Below the pieces are notes generated by a model, which did no database searches, had not been told where the DNA came from, and saw only the letters and a list, made by a program, of their open reading frames with translations. 10,015 bases of DNA. It comes from Methanomicrobia archaeon. Lineage in GTDB: Archaea; Halobacteriota; Syntropharchaeia; Alkanophagales; Methanospirareceae. Below are positions 1 to 5,533 of the stretch, one piece after another (position 1 is the first letter of the stretch; the number at the start of each line of letters is the position of its first letter). The stretch is from positions 1 through 10,015 of the forward strand of contig JAFGKP010000139.1 in assembly GCA_016928455.1 (NCBI GenBank). The letters are read 5' to 3'. The position numbers and the translations under genes are program-made.

Positions 1-616
1 CAAATGGATACCTGCGATCATCGCTGCGCTGATCATTTTGCTCATTGGCTGGTTCGCCGGCAAGCTTGCGGGAAAAATCATCGGTACTATCATTGACAAG
101 ATCGGCCTCGGCGCGGCCCTGGACAAAACGATGTTTGGTGATGTCGTCAAATCATCGGGCATGACTACCGCCAAATTCTTCGACATCCTCGTACGATGGT
201 TCATCTATATCATTTTCATCATGGCGGCCATAAACGTGCTGGGAATAGCGTTGCTCATTGACTTTATGAACAAGCTCGTCTTATACATCCCGCATCTCAT
301 TGCTGGTCTGCTCCTGCTGATCGTCGGCCTTATCCTCGTTGATTTCCTCATGGACTGGATTGGGTCGCAATTAAAGACCCGCGAAGTTGCCTCCGGTGAC
401 CTTATAGCAACGATACTCAGAGCGCTCTTCTCTTTGCTGATTATCACACTGGCACTCGATCAAATGCTCATTGACACTTCGATCATCTACACCTTCCTCG
501 TTCCGCTGGCCTGGGGCCTTGGCATTGGTCTCGCAGTCGCACTAGGTATCGCGGTGGGCTGGGGAAGCAAAGATATCGTCGCGGATTACCTGAAAGGCAA
601 ATTGGCCAAGAAGTAA
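1..616 (+). CDS. MscS-related small membrane protein (conserved TM-helix type), 5'-truncated
   Basis: The reading frame is open from base 2 to the stop at 614-616, giving 204 visible residues; the true start lies before the window, and the TTG at 38 is only an internal codon. The product is almost entirely hydrophobic, with about four or five membrane segments. The first has a glycine-spaced face (GWFAGKLAGKIIG) followed by an amphipathic DKIGLGAALD stretch. This is the pattern of the conserved TM-helix repeat found in mechanosensitive-channel-like proteins. A second copy of the pattern (LLLIVGLILVDFLMDWIG) and a terminal glycine-rich helix (LGIAVGWGSKDIVADYLKG) follow. The C-terminal MscS beta domain is absent, so this is probably one of the short archaeal channel-like proteins rather than a full MscS. 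A membrane-tension role is inferred only. The gene ends just before a strong terminator-like hairpin. Confidence 0.75.
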   Translation, partial: KWIPAIIAALIILLIGWFAGKLAGKIIGTIIDKIGLGAALDKTMFGDVVKSSGMTTAKFFDILVRWFIYIIFIMAAINVLGIALLIDFMNKLVLYIPHLIAGLLLLIVGLILVDFLMDWIGSQLKTREVASGDLIATILRALFSLLIITLALDQMLIDTSIIYTFLVPLAWGLGIGLAVALGIAVGWGSKDIVADYLKGKLAKK

Positions 617-644
617 CGAGCTGGGGATTCATAACGATGAGGCA

Positions 645-682
645 GAGGGAGGTTCCACGTGGGAATCTCTCTCACTTTTTTT
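645..682 (+). terminator. Intrinsic-type terminator after the MscS-related gene
   Basis: A 12-bp stem (645-656 pairing with 662-673, two of the pairs G-U) closes a 5-nt loop at 657-661. It is followed by AC and then seven T at 676-682. It begins 28 nt past the stop codon of the upstream gene, which is the right place to end that transcript. Archaea usually terminate on T-runs alone, so a full bacterial-style hairpin plus T-tract is a clear signal. Confidence 0.7.
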
Positions 683-825
683 ATATATATCCTTAACTCC
701 GCGCATTTAGGGAATACATCAACCCCGATCTTCGCTTCGAGGTTGGTCAGCGACTTTTTTTTCGGAATCTCTGCGCGTTGCGCCTCCTCCAGCTGTAGGC
801 AAGACCAATCAGTGTTCTTCTTCAC
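683..825. other. Intergenic gap between convergent genes, possible short RNA
   Basis: I see no convincing protein gene here. The stretch starts with an alternating AT tract (683-690) that together with the preceding T-run resembles a TATA box. It then holds an imperfect hairpin (718-728 with 737-747, one mismatch and one G-U) whose 3' arm ends 7 nt before T8 at 755-762. Read on the plus strand this has the layout of a short RNA with its own terminator, or simply of a second, backup terminator. No purine-rich BRE precedes the AT tract, which weakens the promoter reading. Confidence 0.3.
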
Positions 826-1176
826 TTATAGTCCAACCAAGATGCTGCCCTCTTCCACGCGCGTCGGGTAAACCGGCAGTGCCTTTTCCCGCGAGATGAT
901 ACCCAGGACTTTACCCGCGACGGGTGGCCACGGGCTCCATTCCGAGACATCTCCGGTGCGAAGGTCAAAGGCGCTGTGGTGCCAGGGACAGATGATAGCC
1001 CCATCGGGGCTGATTTTGCCTTTGACCAGGGGGCCGCCCATATGAGGACATTTGCTATTCATAGCGTACACGACGCCTTTGTGGTGGAGAAGCAGAATCG
1101 ACTTGCCCTCCACTTCGACCACCTTACGTTCGCCCTCGGGTAATTCCTGCTCTGACAGAACACGTATCCAGTTCAT
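826..1176 (-). CDS. Rieske-type [2Fe-2S] ferredoxin
   Basis: The 116-residue soluble protein has both Rieske boxes intact: C43-P-H45-M-G-G-P-L50 and C63-P-W-H66-H-S-A-F70. The two Cys and two His bind the [2Fe-2S] cluster. Length and the closing strand (ALPVYPTRVEEGSILVGL) match stand-alone Rieske ferredoxins of the NirD/biphenyl-dioxygenase-ferredoxin type, and no oxygenase domain or membrane anchor is attached. It should act as a cytoplasmic one-electron carrier; its partner is not visible. The ATG at 1176 is supported by a purine-rich GGGAGAG about 7 nt upstream. It lies 33 nt downstream of the CMD-family gene on the same strand, so the two are probably co-transcribed. Confidence 0.9.
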   Translation of the reverse strand: MNWIRVLSEQELPEGERKVVEVEGKSILLLHHKGVVYAMNSKCPHMGGPLVKGKISPDGAIICPWHHSAFDLRTGDVSEWSPWPPVAGKVLGIISREKALPVYPTRVEEGSILVGL

Positions 1177-1209
1177 ATCTTCTCTCCCTTATTTATGCCA
1201 CCCAAAGGG

Positions 1210-1509
1210 TTAATATACTGTCGCAAGGGCATGCGCTGCGGTATAAACGCTCCCAACGCCACAGACGTACTGGACGACTCTTAAAGCTTCTGTGATCTCT
1301 TCTTTTGTAGCACCGGCTTGTAAAGCTGCGTGAGCTAATGCTTTTACCCCTTCGGCGGCTCCGTTTGAAGCATCCAACGCCAGAGCGATCAGGAGCTTCA
1401 TCTTCGCAGGGAGCGCACCGTCAGCAAGGGCGAAATCACGTGTTTCGGTAACGAGCGCGAGCAGCTCTGGATCAAGTTTCTCAAATATCTGCAAGGGATT
1501 TTCGGCCAT
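1210..1509 (-). CDS. Carboxymuconolactone decarboxylase (CMD/AhpD-like) family protein lacking the CxxC pair
   Basis: This 99-residue helical protein has the CMD fold signature: an entry helix (PAKMKLLIALALDA), the AALQAGATKEEITEAL motif at about 62-76, and a closing helix ending SVYTAAHAL. AhpD-like members normally carry CxxC plus a nearby His where this protein has DASNGAAEGVKALAH (46-60). Both redox cysteines are missing; the only Cys is C83 in YVCGVGS. A classical peroxiredoxin-reducing thiol chemistry is therefore unlikely, and the activity is unknown. The ATG at 1509 follows a very strong SD (GAGGAGGTGG, bases 1525-1516) with good spacing. It is the first gene of a unit with the Rieske ferredoxin 33 nt downstream. 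A weak TATA-like stretch (minus strand TTCTATAG, 1551-1544) lies upstream. Confidence 0.85.
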   Translation of the reverse strand: MAENPLQIFEKLDPELLALVTETRDFALADGALPAKMKLLIALALDASNGAAEGVKALAHAALQAGATKEEITEALRVVQYVCGVGSVYTAAHALATVY

Positions 1510-1795
1510 CGCTTACCACCTCCTCTGTAATGGTTAGATACAGCTATAGAAAAACGATTCTCTTACATTATCTGTCCACCACATCGCCAGTCCGGCATCC
1601 TCGGTATGCTGCCTGGCGCCTTTCCGTGCCGAGTGCTGCGCTCATTGCGAGGTTCGTGCAGATGAAGAATGGCGCCCCACCCGCATGTTCAACCTCATGA
1701 ACCTCATCCGCCGAGTCACCAGTGTTCCTAGGCGGAAGCTTTACGTGTTTACTAACCGTTAGTTATTGAAGAACCAGAGGCGGTGCTGAGGAACG
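1510..1795. promoter_or_regulatory. Divergent intergenic region with palindrome before the NapH-like gene
   Basis: This region separates the minus-strand CMD/Rieske unit from the plus-strand redox unit, so both promoters should be here. The clearest element is a perfect 6-1-6 inverted repeat, ACTAAC-C-GTTAGT, at 1751-1763, which ends 32 nt before the ATG at 1796. The position suits an operator, and TTTACG just before it could be a weak TATA element. A tandem near-repeat (AACCTCATGAACCTCATC) occurs around 1690-1707. One frame is open from 1550 to 1762 and rich in Cys, but it has no start codon before 1685, so I do not call a gene. Confidence 0.4.
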
Positions 1796-2526
1796 ATGGT
1801 CATTGCAAGTATACCAAAACTCATAGGGATGCTCTATGCGCTGATCGCGTTTCTCATCTTACTTTACCTGCTCTATACTGATAAGTACACCAAAAAGATC
1901 GGCTATCTGTTCTTCATACTCTCGATACTCATGGGCTTTTTAGTGTTTGCACCCATGTTCCCCTATCAATTTCAGATGCTTATTATCGGTAATACCAAAC
2001 AACTTGGCGGACCACTGTCAGTCGTGATCCTGAGCTTGGTACTCTTCCTCATCCTCACACTCGTATTCGGCAGGATATTCTGTGGCTTCATCTGCTCTTC
2101 TTCCTTCTGTTCGTGCTCCTCGGCTTGCTCTTCTCTATAGGACTCCTTACGTATCTTGGCGTGCATGATTTCTTTTATCTCGCTACCGAGTCGGTCTTCT
2201 TCTTTATCTTTCTGAGTTTCGTGCTGCTCTCTATCGTTCTGTACCGACCTTTCTGCCGGTTCTTTTGCCCGTACGGGCTGTTGCTCTCGTTGGTCTCCCT
2301 TATGAGCGTCTGTAAACTAAGACGAACCCCGCAGTGCACGATGTGTGGCAAATGCGAGAACGTGTGCCCCACCAACGAGGCGGGCAAGAATGACTTAAAG
2401 CAGGAATGTTATCTCTGTAATCGCTGCAGAGACGTTTGTCCCGTTGATGCACTTGAGTATGGGCGAACGTGGAAAAAAAGCGAAGGCGATGAGAAGAAGA
2501 AGTGGATCCTGATAAAGAGCAGATAG
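1796..2526 (+). pseudogene. NapH-like polyferredoxin membrane protein, broken by a deletion/frameshift near 2096
   Basis: Two overlapping frames together make one protein. Frame A (from ATG 1796, weak SD GAGG) gives three hydrophobic segments and FGRIFCGFIC up to C100 (codon 2093-2095), then runs into serine/cysteine-rich nonsense and stops at 2140. The frame carrying the rest resumes about 2096-2098 with FFLLFVLLGLLFSIG. It continues through FCRFFCPYG to two [4Fe-4S] motifs (CxxCxxCxxxCP, bases about 2335-2370 and 2407-2442) and stops at 2526. NapH/YccM-type proteins have a CP motif and a cytoplasmic loop after FCG-IC; here both the proline and the loop are missing, so the lesion looks like loss of several dozen bases not divisible by three. 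Intact relatives pass electrons between membrane quinol or protein partners and soluble Fe-S proteins. The lesion may be real or an assembly fault. Confidence 0.75.
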
Positions 2527-2859
2527 AGACGGAAACGTTCCTGTCGCGCGCGATTCAAATAGCTGAATTGGTGGATTACCCGGAGGGCGCGGTAATGAGC
2601 CGGACGCTTATTGACAAAAAGTCCGGGGCGGTCACCTTGTTCGCTTGCGCGGCGGGGCAAGGATTGAGCGAGCATACCACACCATTTGATGCCCTGGGTC
2701 AGATCAGCGATGGCGAAGCGGAGATCGTTATCTCGGGCAAATCGCTCAGGGTAACGAGAGACGAGCTGGATGATCATGCCGGCGCATGAGCCCCCGGCGC
2801 TAAAAGCAGTGAAGCCCTTCACCTCTATAAACGAGCATGCTTTAACTGATCATTTGTGA
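2502..2859 (+). pseudogene. Small cupin-domain protein with a one-base frameshift at about 2768
   Basis: The frame from GTG 2502 overlaps the end of the NapH-like gene by 25 nt and reads as a small single-domain cupin: EGAVMSRTLIDKKSGAVTLF, GLSEHTTPFDALGQ, then DGEAEIVISGK. It stops early at 2789 after 95 residues. Dropping one G of the GG at 2768-2769 joins it to the next frame, which reads MIMPAHEPPALKAVKPF, the expected last cupin strand, and stops at 2857-2859 (118 residues in all). In intact relatives that strand is close to MPANEPHAL; here the metal-ligand His after the second Pro is also replaced by Pro, which hints at real decay. The restored stop codon lies within the SD of the next gene, the tight packing expected of an operon. 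Function in this family is generally unassigned. Confidence 0.7.
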
Positions 2860-2870
2860 GGAGGCAAACT

Positions 2871-3665
2871 ATGAAGAAAGTAAAACGTAAAATCATCAAT
2901 ATTGATGAGGATTTATGTGACGGATGCGGGATTTGTATCCCCTCGTGTCCCGAACAAGCAATCCAGGTTGTTGAGACACCTAACGGTAAAAAAGCACGGT
3001 TGGTAAAAGAGTTTTATTGTGATGGGCTTGGTGCATGTCTTGGTTCCTGTCCAACAGGAGCACTCACTGTGGAAGAACGGGAAGCGGAACCTTACGATGA
3101 AGCGGCAGCAATCGCACGAATTAAAAGAACAGCACCTGAGCCGCTCGCAGAACACGCGGAGCATCTTAAGACGCAGACAGAGAAACTGCCCGAACAGCAC
3201 GCACACAAACAACCAGAAGGTATACTTGGATGTCCTTCCGCACAGATGTTTCGGTGGGCAGGTAAGGAGGAGAACGTAGCAAAAAAATCCGTAAAATTCC
3301 ACTCGGCGTTACGACATTGGCCTATACAACTGCATTTAGTCCATCCATCTGCTCCTTATTACCAGGATGCGGATTTGGTTATAGCTGCAGATTGCGTCCC
3401 TTTTGCCTACGCCAATTTCCACGAGGATTTCTTGACGGGTAAGGCGCTCGCTATTGGCTGCCCGAAGCTTGACGATATTGACGCTTATAAAGGGAAAATT
3501 AAGCAAATCATCGAAACAGCACATCCGAGGAGTATAACAATCGTACGCATGGAAGTCCCCTGCTGTTCAGGCTTTGTAAACATCGTCCGGGAAGCACTGA
3601 GAGGGTCTCGGAAGAATATCCCGCTCGAAGAAATTGTAATAAGTATAACAGGCGAAAAGTTGTGA
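2871..3665 (+). CDS. Two-cluster ferredoxin-domain Fe-S protein (264 aa)
   Basis: I choose ATG 2871 because GGAGG (2860-2864) sits 6 nt before it; the GTG at 2856 would start inside that SD. Residues 8-70 form a two-cluster ferredoxin domain. The first motif is complete (C16xxC19xxC22xxxC26P). The second reads C50-DGL-GA-C56-LGS-C60-P, with Leu53 where the second Cys should be. A charged His/Glu-rich linker (about 70-118) leads to a C-terminal domain with GCPSAQMFRW (C121), ADCVPFAYANFHEDF (C175), IGCPKLDD (C197) and MEVPCCSGF (C231-C232). From memory this whole architecture recurs in anaerobic bacteria and archaea, often beside a small cupin, including the DGLGACLG variant. It is cytoplasmic and probably an electron carrier or Fe-S enzyme; the reaction is unknown. 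It is the third and only intact gene of its unit. Confidence 0.85.
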   Translation: MKKVKRKIINIDEDLCDGCGICIPSCPEQAIQVVETPNGKKARLVKEFYCDGLGACLGSCPTGALTVEEREAEPYDEAAAIARIKRTAPEPLAEHAEHLKTQTEKLPEQHAHKQPEGILGCPSAQMFRWAGKEENVAKKSVKFHSALRHWPIQLHLVHPSAPYYQDADLVIAADCVPFAYANFHEDFLTGKALAIGCPKLDDIDAYKGKIKQIIETAHPRSITIVRMEVPCCSGFVNIVREALRGSRKNIPLEEIVISITGEKL

Positions 3666-3965
3666 AGACGGTGGTTAGCCCATATTTATGCTATCTCGCT
3701 GGTCAATCCCGTCTTGAATCGGCCGGAAATCGTTTCTGGTGCTGAATCTCACGCCATATTGCGGACGTTCAGGATTATTTGCTGAACGCGGTGCTCCGTT
3801 ATCCCGTAACCTACGCTGCGTTTTCCACGCTGAAAAAATCCGACCACACACGGATTACCAGCCATTTAATGCCGTCATCAACAAGTATACCATGCTATCT
3901 GAAGGCGGGTGCCGCGCGAAAAAGCCTGTCGTGTTCCTGTACGGCCATAAAGAGGCGTATCCGCA
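3666..3965. other. 300-base gap without a convincing gene
   Basis: Both strands were read in all frames. A plus-strand frame is open from 3739 into the next gene, but it has no SD, its product resembles nothing I know, and it runs antisense through the well-supported minus-strand gene at 3966-4208. Minus-strand frames are broken by stops. The only structure of note is the minus-strand hairpin with T-run at 3833-3856. A 7-bp inverted repeat (AAGACGG at 3665-3671 with CCGTCTT at 3709-3715) spans a 37-nt loop after the Fe-S gene and has no T-run. Confidence 0.5.
3833..3856 (-). terminator. Probable terminator of the proteolipid/AtpI-like unit
   Basis: On the minus strand, AATCCG (3856-3851) pairs with CGGATT (3842-3837) around an 8-nt loop. 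The 3' arm runs straight into a T-tract, giving six consecutive T counting the two in the stem. It lies about 110 nt downstream of the stop at 3966. The stem is short, so it is only a moderate call. Confidence 0.45.
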
Positions 3966-4208
3966 TCACTGCTGGTCGTATTTCTGCTTCAGCATCAGAT
4001 ATGAGAGTCCGAACCCCATAATGAACCCGAGGAGTGAGAGTGCGGTGGCGAGTGCGAAGCCTGCAATATTGCCGCCCCAGCTTTTGCCGAGCGTAAAACC
4101 GCCGAATAAGCCGATGATAGTAAGTGCAGCGATAAGCAGTGCAAAGGGAAGGGCACGGAAAAAAATACTGCCCTTGACTTTCTCTTTTAGGTTTACCCAC
4201 CCGTGCAT
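3966..4208 (-). CDS. Small two-helix membrane protein, AtpI/AtpZ-like
   Basis: This 80-residue protein has a basic amphipathic start (NLKEKVKGSIFFR) and two membrane helices at about 18-40 and 48-72. They are separated by LGKSWGGN, and a short charged tail (KQKYDQQ) follows. The layout helix, LG-K-x-x-G turn, glycine-rich helix (LGFIMGFGLSYLML) resembles bacterial AtpI/AtpZ, which helps assemble or stabilise ATP synthase c-rings. It lies 61 nt downstream of an ATP synthase proteolipid gene on the same strand, which supports that reading, but the similarity is by pattern only. ATG 4208 is the only sensible start because an in-frame stop lies a few codons upstream; no SD is visible, so translation may depend on the gene before it. 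Alternative: an unrelated small membrane protein. Confidence 0.55.
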   Translation of the reverse strand: MHGWVNLKEKVKGSIFFRALPFALLIAALTIIGLFGGFTLGKSWGGNIAGFALATALSLLGFIMGFGLSYLMLKQKYDQQ

Positions 4209-4269
4209 TTTACAGTTGCTTGGCTTTCACAGCGCAGTGGCCTTGCCTGGCGTTCAGTGAACAAAGCGG

Positions 4270-4602
4270 CTATATCTTTGTCCAGAGCATGAACGCGATC
4301 AAAAGCCCGTAGATAGCGATAGCTTCTGCAAGAGCGACGAAGATCAATACTCTTCCAGAGACTTCAGGCTTCTCTGCCGTCGCGCCCGCGGCTGCTACGC
4401 CCGTAGTTGCAATGGCCCAACCTGCAGCGAACGCCGAGCCGATCATGGTGGCAGCGGTTGCCAGTGCGATCCAGGCGCCCTCAGTCATGCCACCGCCTTG
4501 TGGGACTTCTTCCTGCGCCCCTGCCAGGCCCACGCTCAATCCCGTGAGGAGCAAGAGCAAGCAAAGCGTAAATGCAAACCGGTATCTCGTTTTTAGGTCC
4601 AT
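4270..4602 (-). CDS. atpK: A/V-type ATP synthase subunit K (proteolipid c), with leader peptide
   Basis: The 110-residue product begins with a signal-like segment (basic DLKTRYRF, then FTLCLLLLLTGLSVGLAGA) with a plausible cleavage after AGA (residue 29). The mature part is a two-helix proteolipid hairpin. Helix 1 (about 44-72) ends in the polar loop ATAEKPEVSG, and helix 2 (about 84-106) holds the ion-binding carboxylate E93 in LAEAIAIYG with Y98 five residues on. Helix 1 lacks the Gln, and E93 is followed by Ala, not the Ser/Thr seen in Na+-binding rotors, so proton coupling is more likely (inference). I prefer ATG 4602 because GAGGTG (4614-4609) precedes it by 6 nt; GTG 4611 would overlap that SD. 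It has its own TATA box and no other ATP synthase gene within the window apart from the AtpI-like partner. Confidence 0.8.
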   Translation of the reverse strand: MDLKTRYRFAFTLCLLLLLTGLSVGLAGAQEEVPQGGGMTEGAWIALATAATMIGSAFAAGWAIATTGVAAAGATAEKPEVSGRVLIFVALAEAIAIYGLLIAFMLWTKI

Positions 4603-4666
4603 CTCTTTCACCTCTTTACTTTATCTCTCGAGTTTAGGTATCTGAAGGAGACATACTTGCCACGGC

Positions 4667-4674
4667 TATATAAA
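4667..4674 (-). promoter_or_regulatory. Archaeal TATA box for the proteolipid gene
   Basis: The minus strand reads TTTATATA here, an exact match to the archaeal TATA consensus, with an A-rich run (TCGAAAAACCC, 4690-4680) just upstream that could serve as BRE. Transcription would start near 4640-4645, giving a leader of roughly 40 nt before ATG 4602 that contains the SD. Confidence 0.7.
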
Positions 4675-4803
4675 GGAATGGGTTTTTCGATGAACCTGGT
4701 AAGGAAAAAGAGTTTTGAAGACCCAAACGGGAGTGGATCGTCCGTGTGGCAATGCGCGAACTCTGCCTGGCCCTGATCCTCTGCGTTTACCACATCTGCC
4801 GAA

Positions 4804-5454
4804 TTACTGCCCGTTTTGGGGCACCGACGGTGGCGGGAGCACCAGGAGCAGCGTTCGGTATGTCCCGTGGTAGCTCTCATCATCCATCGTCAAGGAGCCC
4901 TCACCGATTCGGCCGCCATCATAGTCTTTAGTCGTCACGATCAGCCCGCCGGCCATCGTGAGCGTCTCAACCGTCTCGGGATCCAGCGTCGGGTACATGA
5001 CAGAGGCCGAAATGGTTCGTTCCCCATCCATTTCTGAAGCATTCACGCTGATGTTCTCGAGTCGGTAATTGTGGTTATCGAGTCGCAGGTAGCCCTTATA
5101 GAGCTGCTCGCTCTCCTGCGCCATGAGCTCTTCTTTTATCTCCGCGGCGGTTTTCTCCGACTCGAGCAGCTCGCGCATCTCAGCTGGCTGCACGCTTCTC
5201 ACCTGCACGATATGCACCCTGAGCAAATGGAACTCACCGCTCGTTCTATCCAGGGCGAATCCAGTACTCTGGTGAAAGAGGGCAATCGGCGCCTCGAGTT
5301 CCGCGTCCGGTGGCAGGTCTGCGGTGTCACTGGTGGCTACGTTCAGATACTGCACCTGCAGTGGTATCGCGGCGCAGATACCCAGGAGCCCGAGCGAGAG
5401 CACAAGCATCGCTACGACGGCGGCATAGATTATCTTCCGCTTTCCGCTTCTCAA
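4804..5454 (-). CDS. Membrane-anchored extracytoplasmic protein of unknown function
   Basis: The 216-residue product has an N-terminal membrane anchor (residues 8-30, preceded by RSGKRK) with no clear cleavage site. A mainly beta-type outer domain follows (EFHLLRVHIVQVRSV, YKGYLRLDNHNYRLENISVN, GRIGEGSLTMDDESYHGTYR), interrupted by a charged helix at about 89-117 (PAEMRELLESEKTAAEIKEEL). The last residues are Pro-rich. I recall similar unnamed proteins in methanogens but no assigned role. The start is TTG 5454: GGAGGT (5468-5463) is 8 nt upstream, a stop precedes it in frame, and the nearby ATG 5461 is in a different frame. It lies 79 nt after the membrane wHTH regulator on the same strand, with a palindrome and a TATA-like stretch in that gap, so it may be the regulator's target or co-sensor. 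Confidence 0.75.
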   Translation of the reverse strand: MRSGKRKIIYAAVVAMLVLSLGLLGICAAIPLQVQYLNVATSDTADLPPDAELEAPIALFHQSTGFALDRTSGEFHLLRVHIVQVRSVQPAEMRELLESEKTAAEIKEELMAQESEQLYKGYLRLDNHNYRLENISVNASEMDGERTISASVMYPTLDPETVETLTMAGGLIVTTKDYDGGRIGEGSLTMDDESYHGTYRTLLLVLPPPSVPQNGQ

Positions 5455-5489
5455 TGCTCATTACCTCCATTCTTCTTTTCTGCTGAACG

Positions 5490-5520
5490 ATTTAAATAAC
5501 TTACGCCGCACGAATCGTGC
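5490..5520 (-). promoter_or_regulatory. Candidate operator palindrome plus TATA-like element before the 216-aa gene
   Basis: GCACGA-A-TCGTGC at 5508-5520 is a perfect 6-1-6 inverted repeat. On the minus strand it is followed by TTATTTAAAT (5499-5490), which could be a TATA element about 40 nt before the TTG start. A site just upstream of TATA is where archaeal activators bind. The single-base spacer is too tight for an RNA hairpin loop, which favours a DNA-binding site. Confidence 0.45.
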
Positions 5521-5533
5521 AAAAAGTCGTTCA

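Noticed and set aside
586..825. Minus-strand open frame of 79 codons after the Rieske gene
   Set aside because: It has no SD, resembles nothing known, and runs antisense through the terminator hairpin and the end of the first gene.
1550..1762. Cys-rich plus-strand open frame (about 70 codons) in the divergent intergenic region
   Set aside because: No start codon before 1685, no SD and no recognisable family. It could be a remnant but cannot be supported.
2095..2140. Programmed frameshifting in the NapH-like gene
   Set aside because: No slippery heptamer is seen, and a simple frame change would not restore the missing CP proline and loop; deletion or assembly fault fits better.
3665..3715. 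7-bp inverted repeat AAGACGG/CCGTCTT after the Fe-S gene
   Set aside because: The 37-nt loop and absence of a T-run make a terminator unlikely; it may be chance.
3739..4260. 173-codon plus-strand open frame
   Set aside because: Its 3' half is antisense to the well-supported 80-aa membrane protein gene; it has no SD and no family resemblance.
4675..4803. Short plus-strand frame and T-run (minus strand ACTCTTTTTCC) in the gap after the 216-aa gene
   Set aside because: No SD or family for the frame, and no stem of useful length before the T-run.
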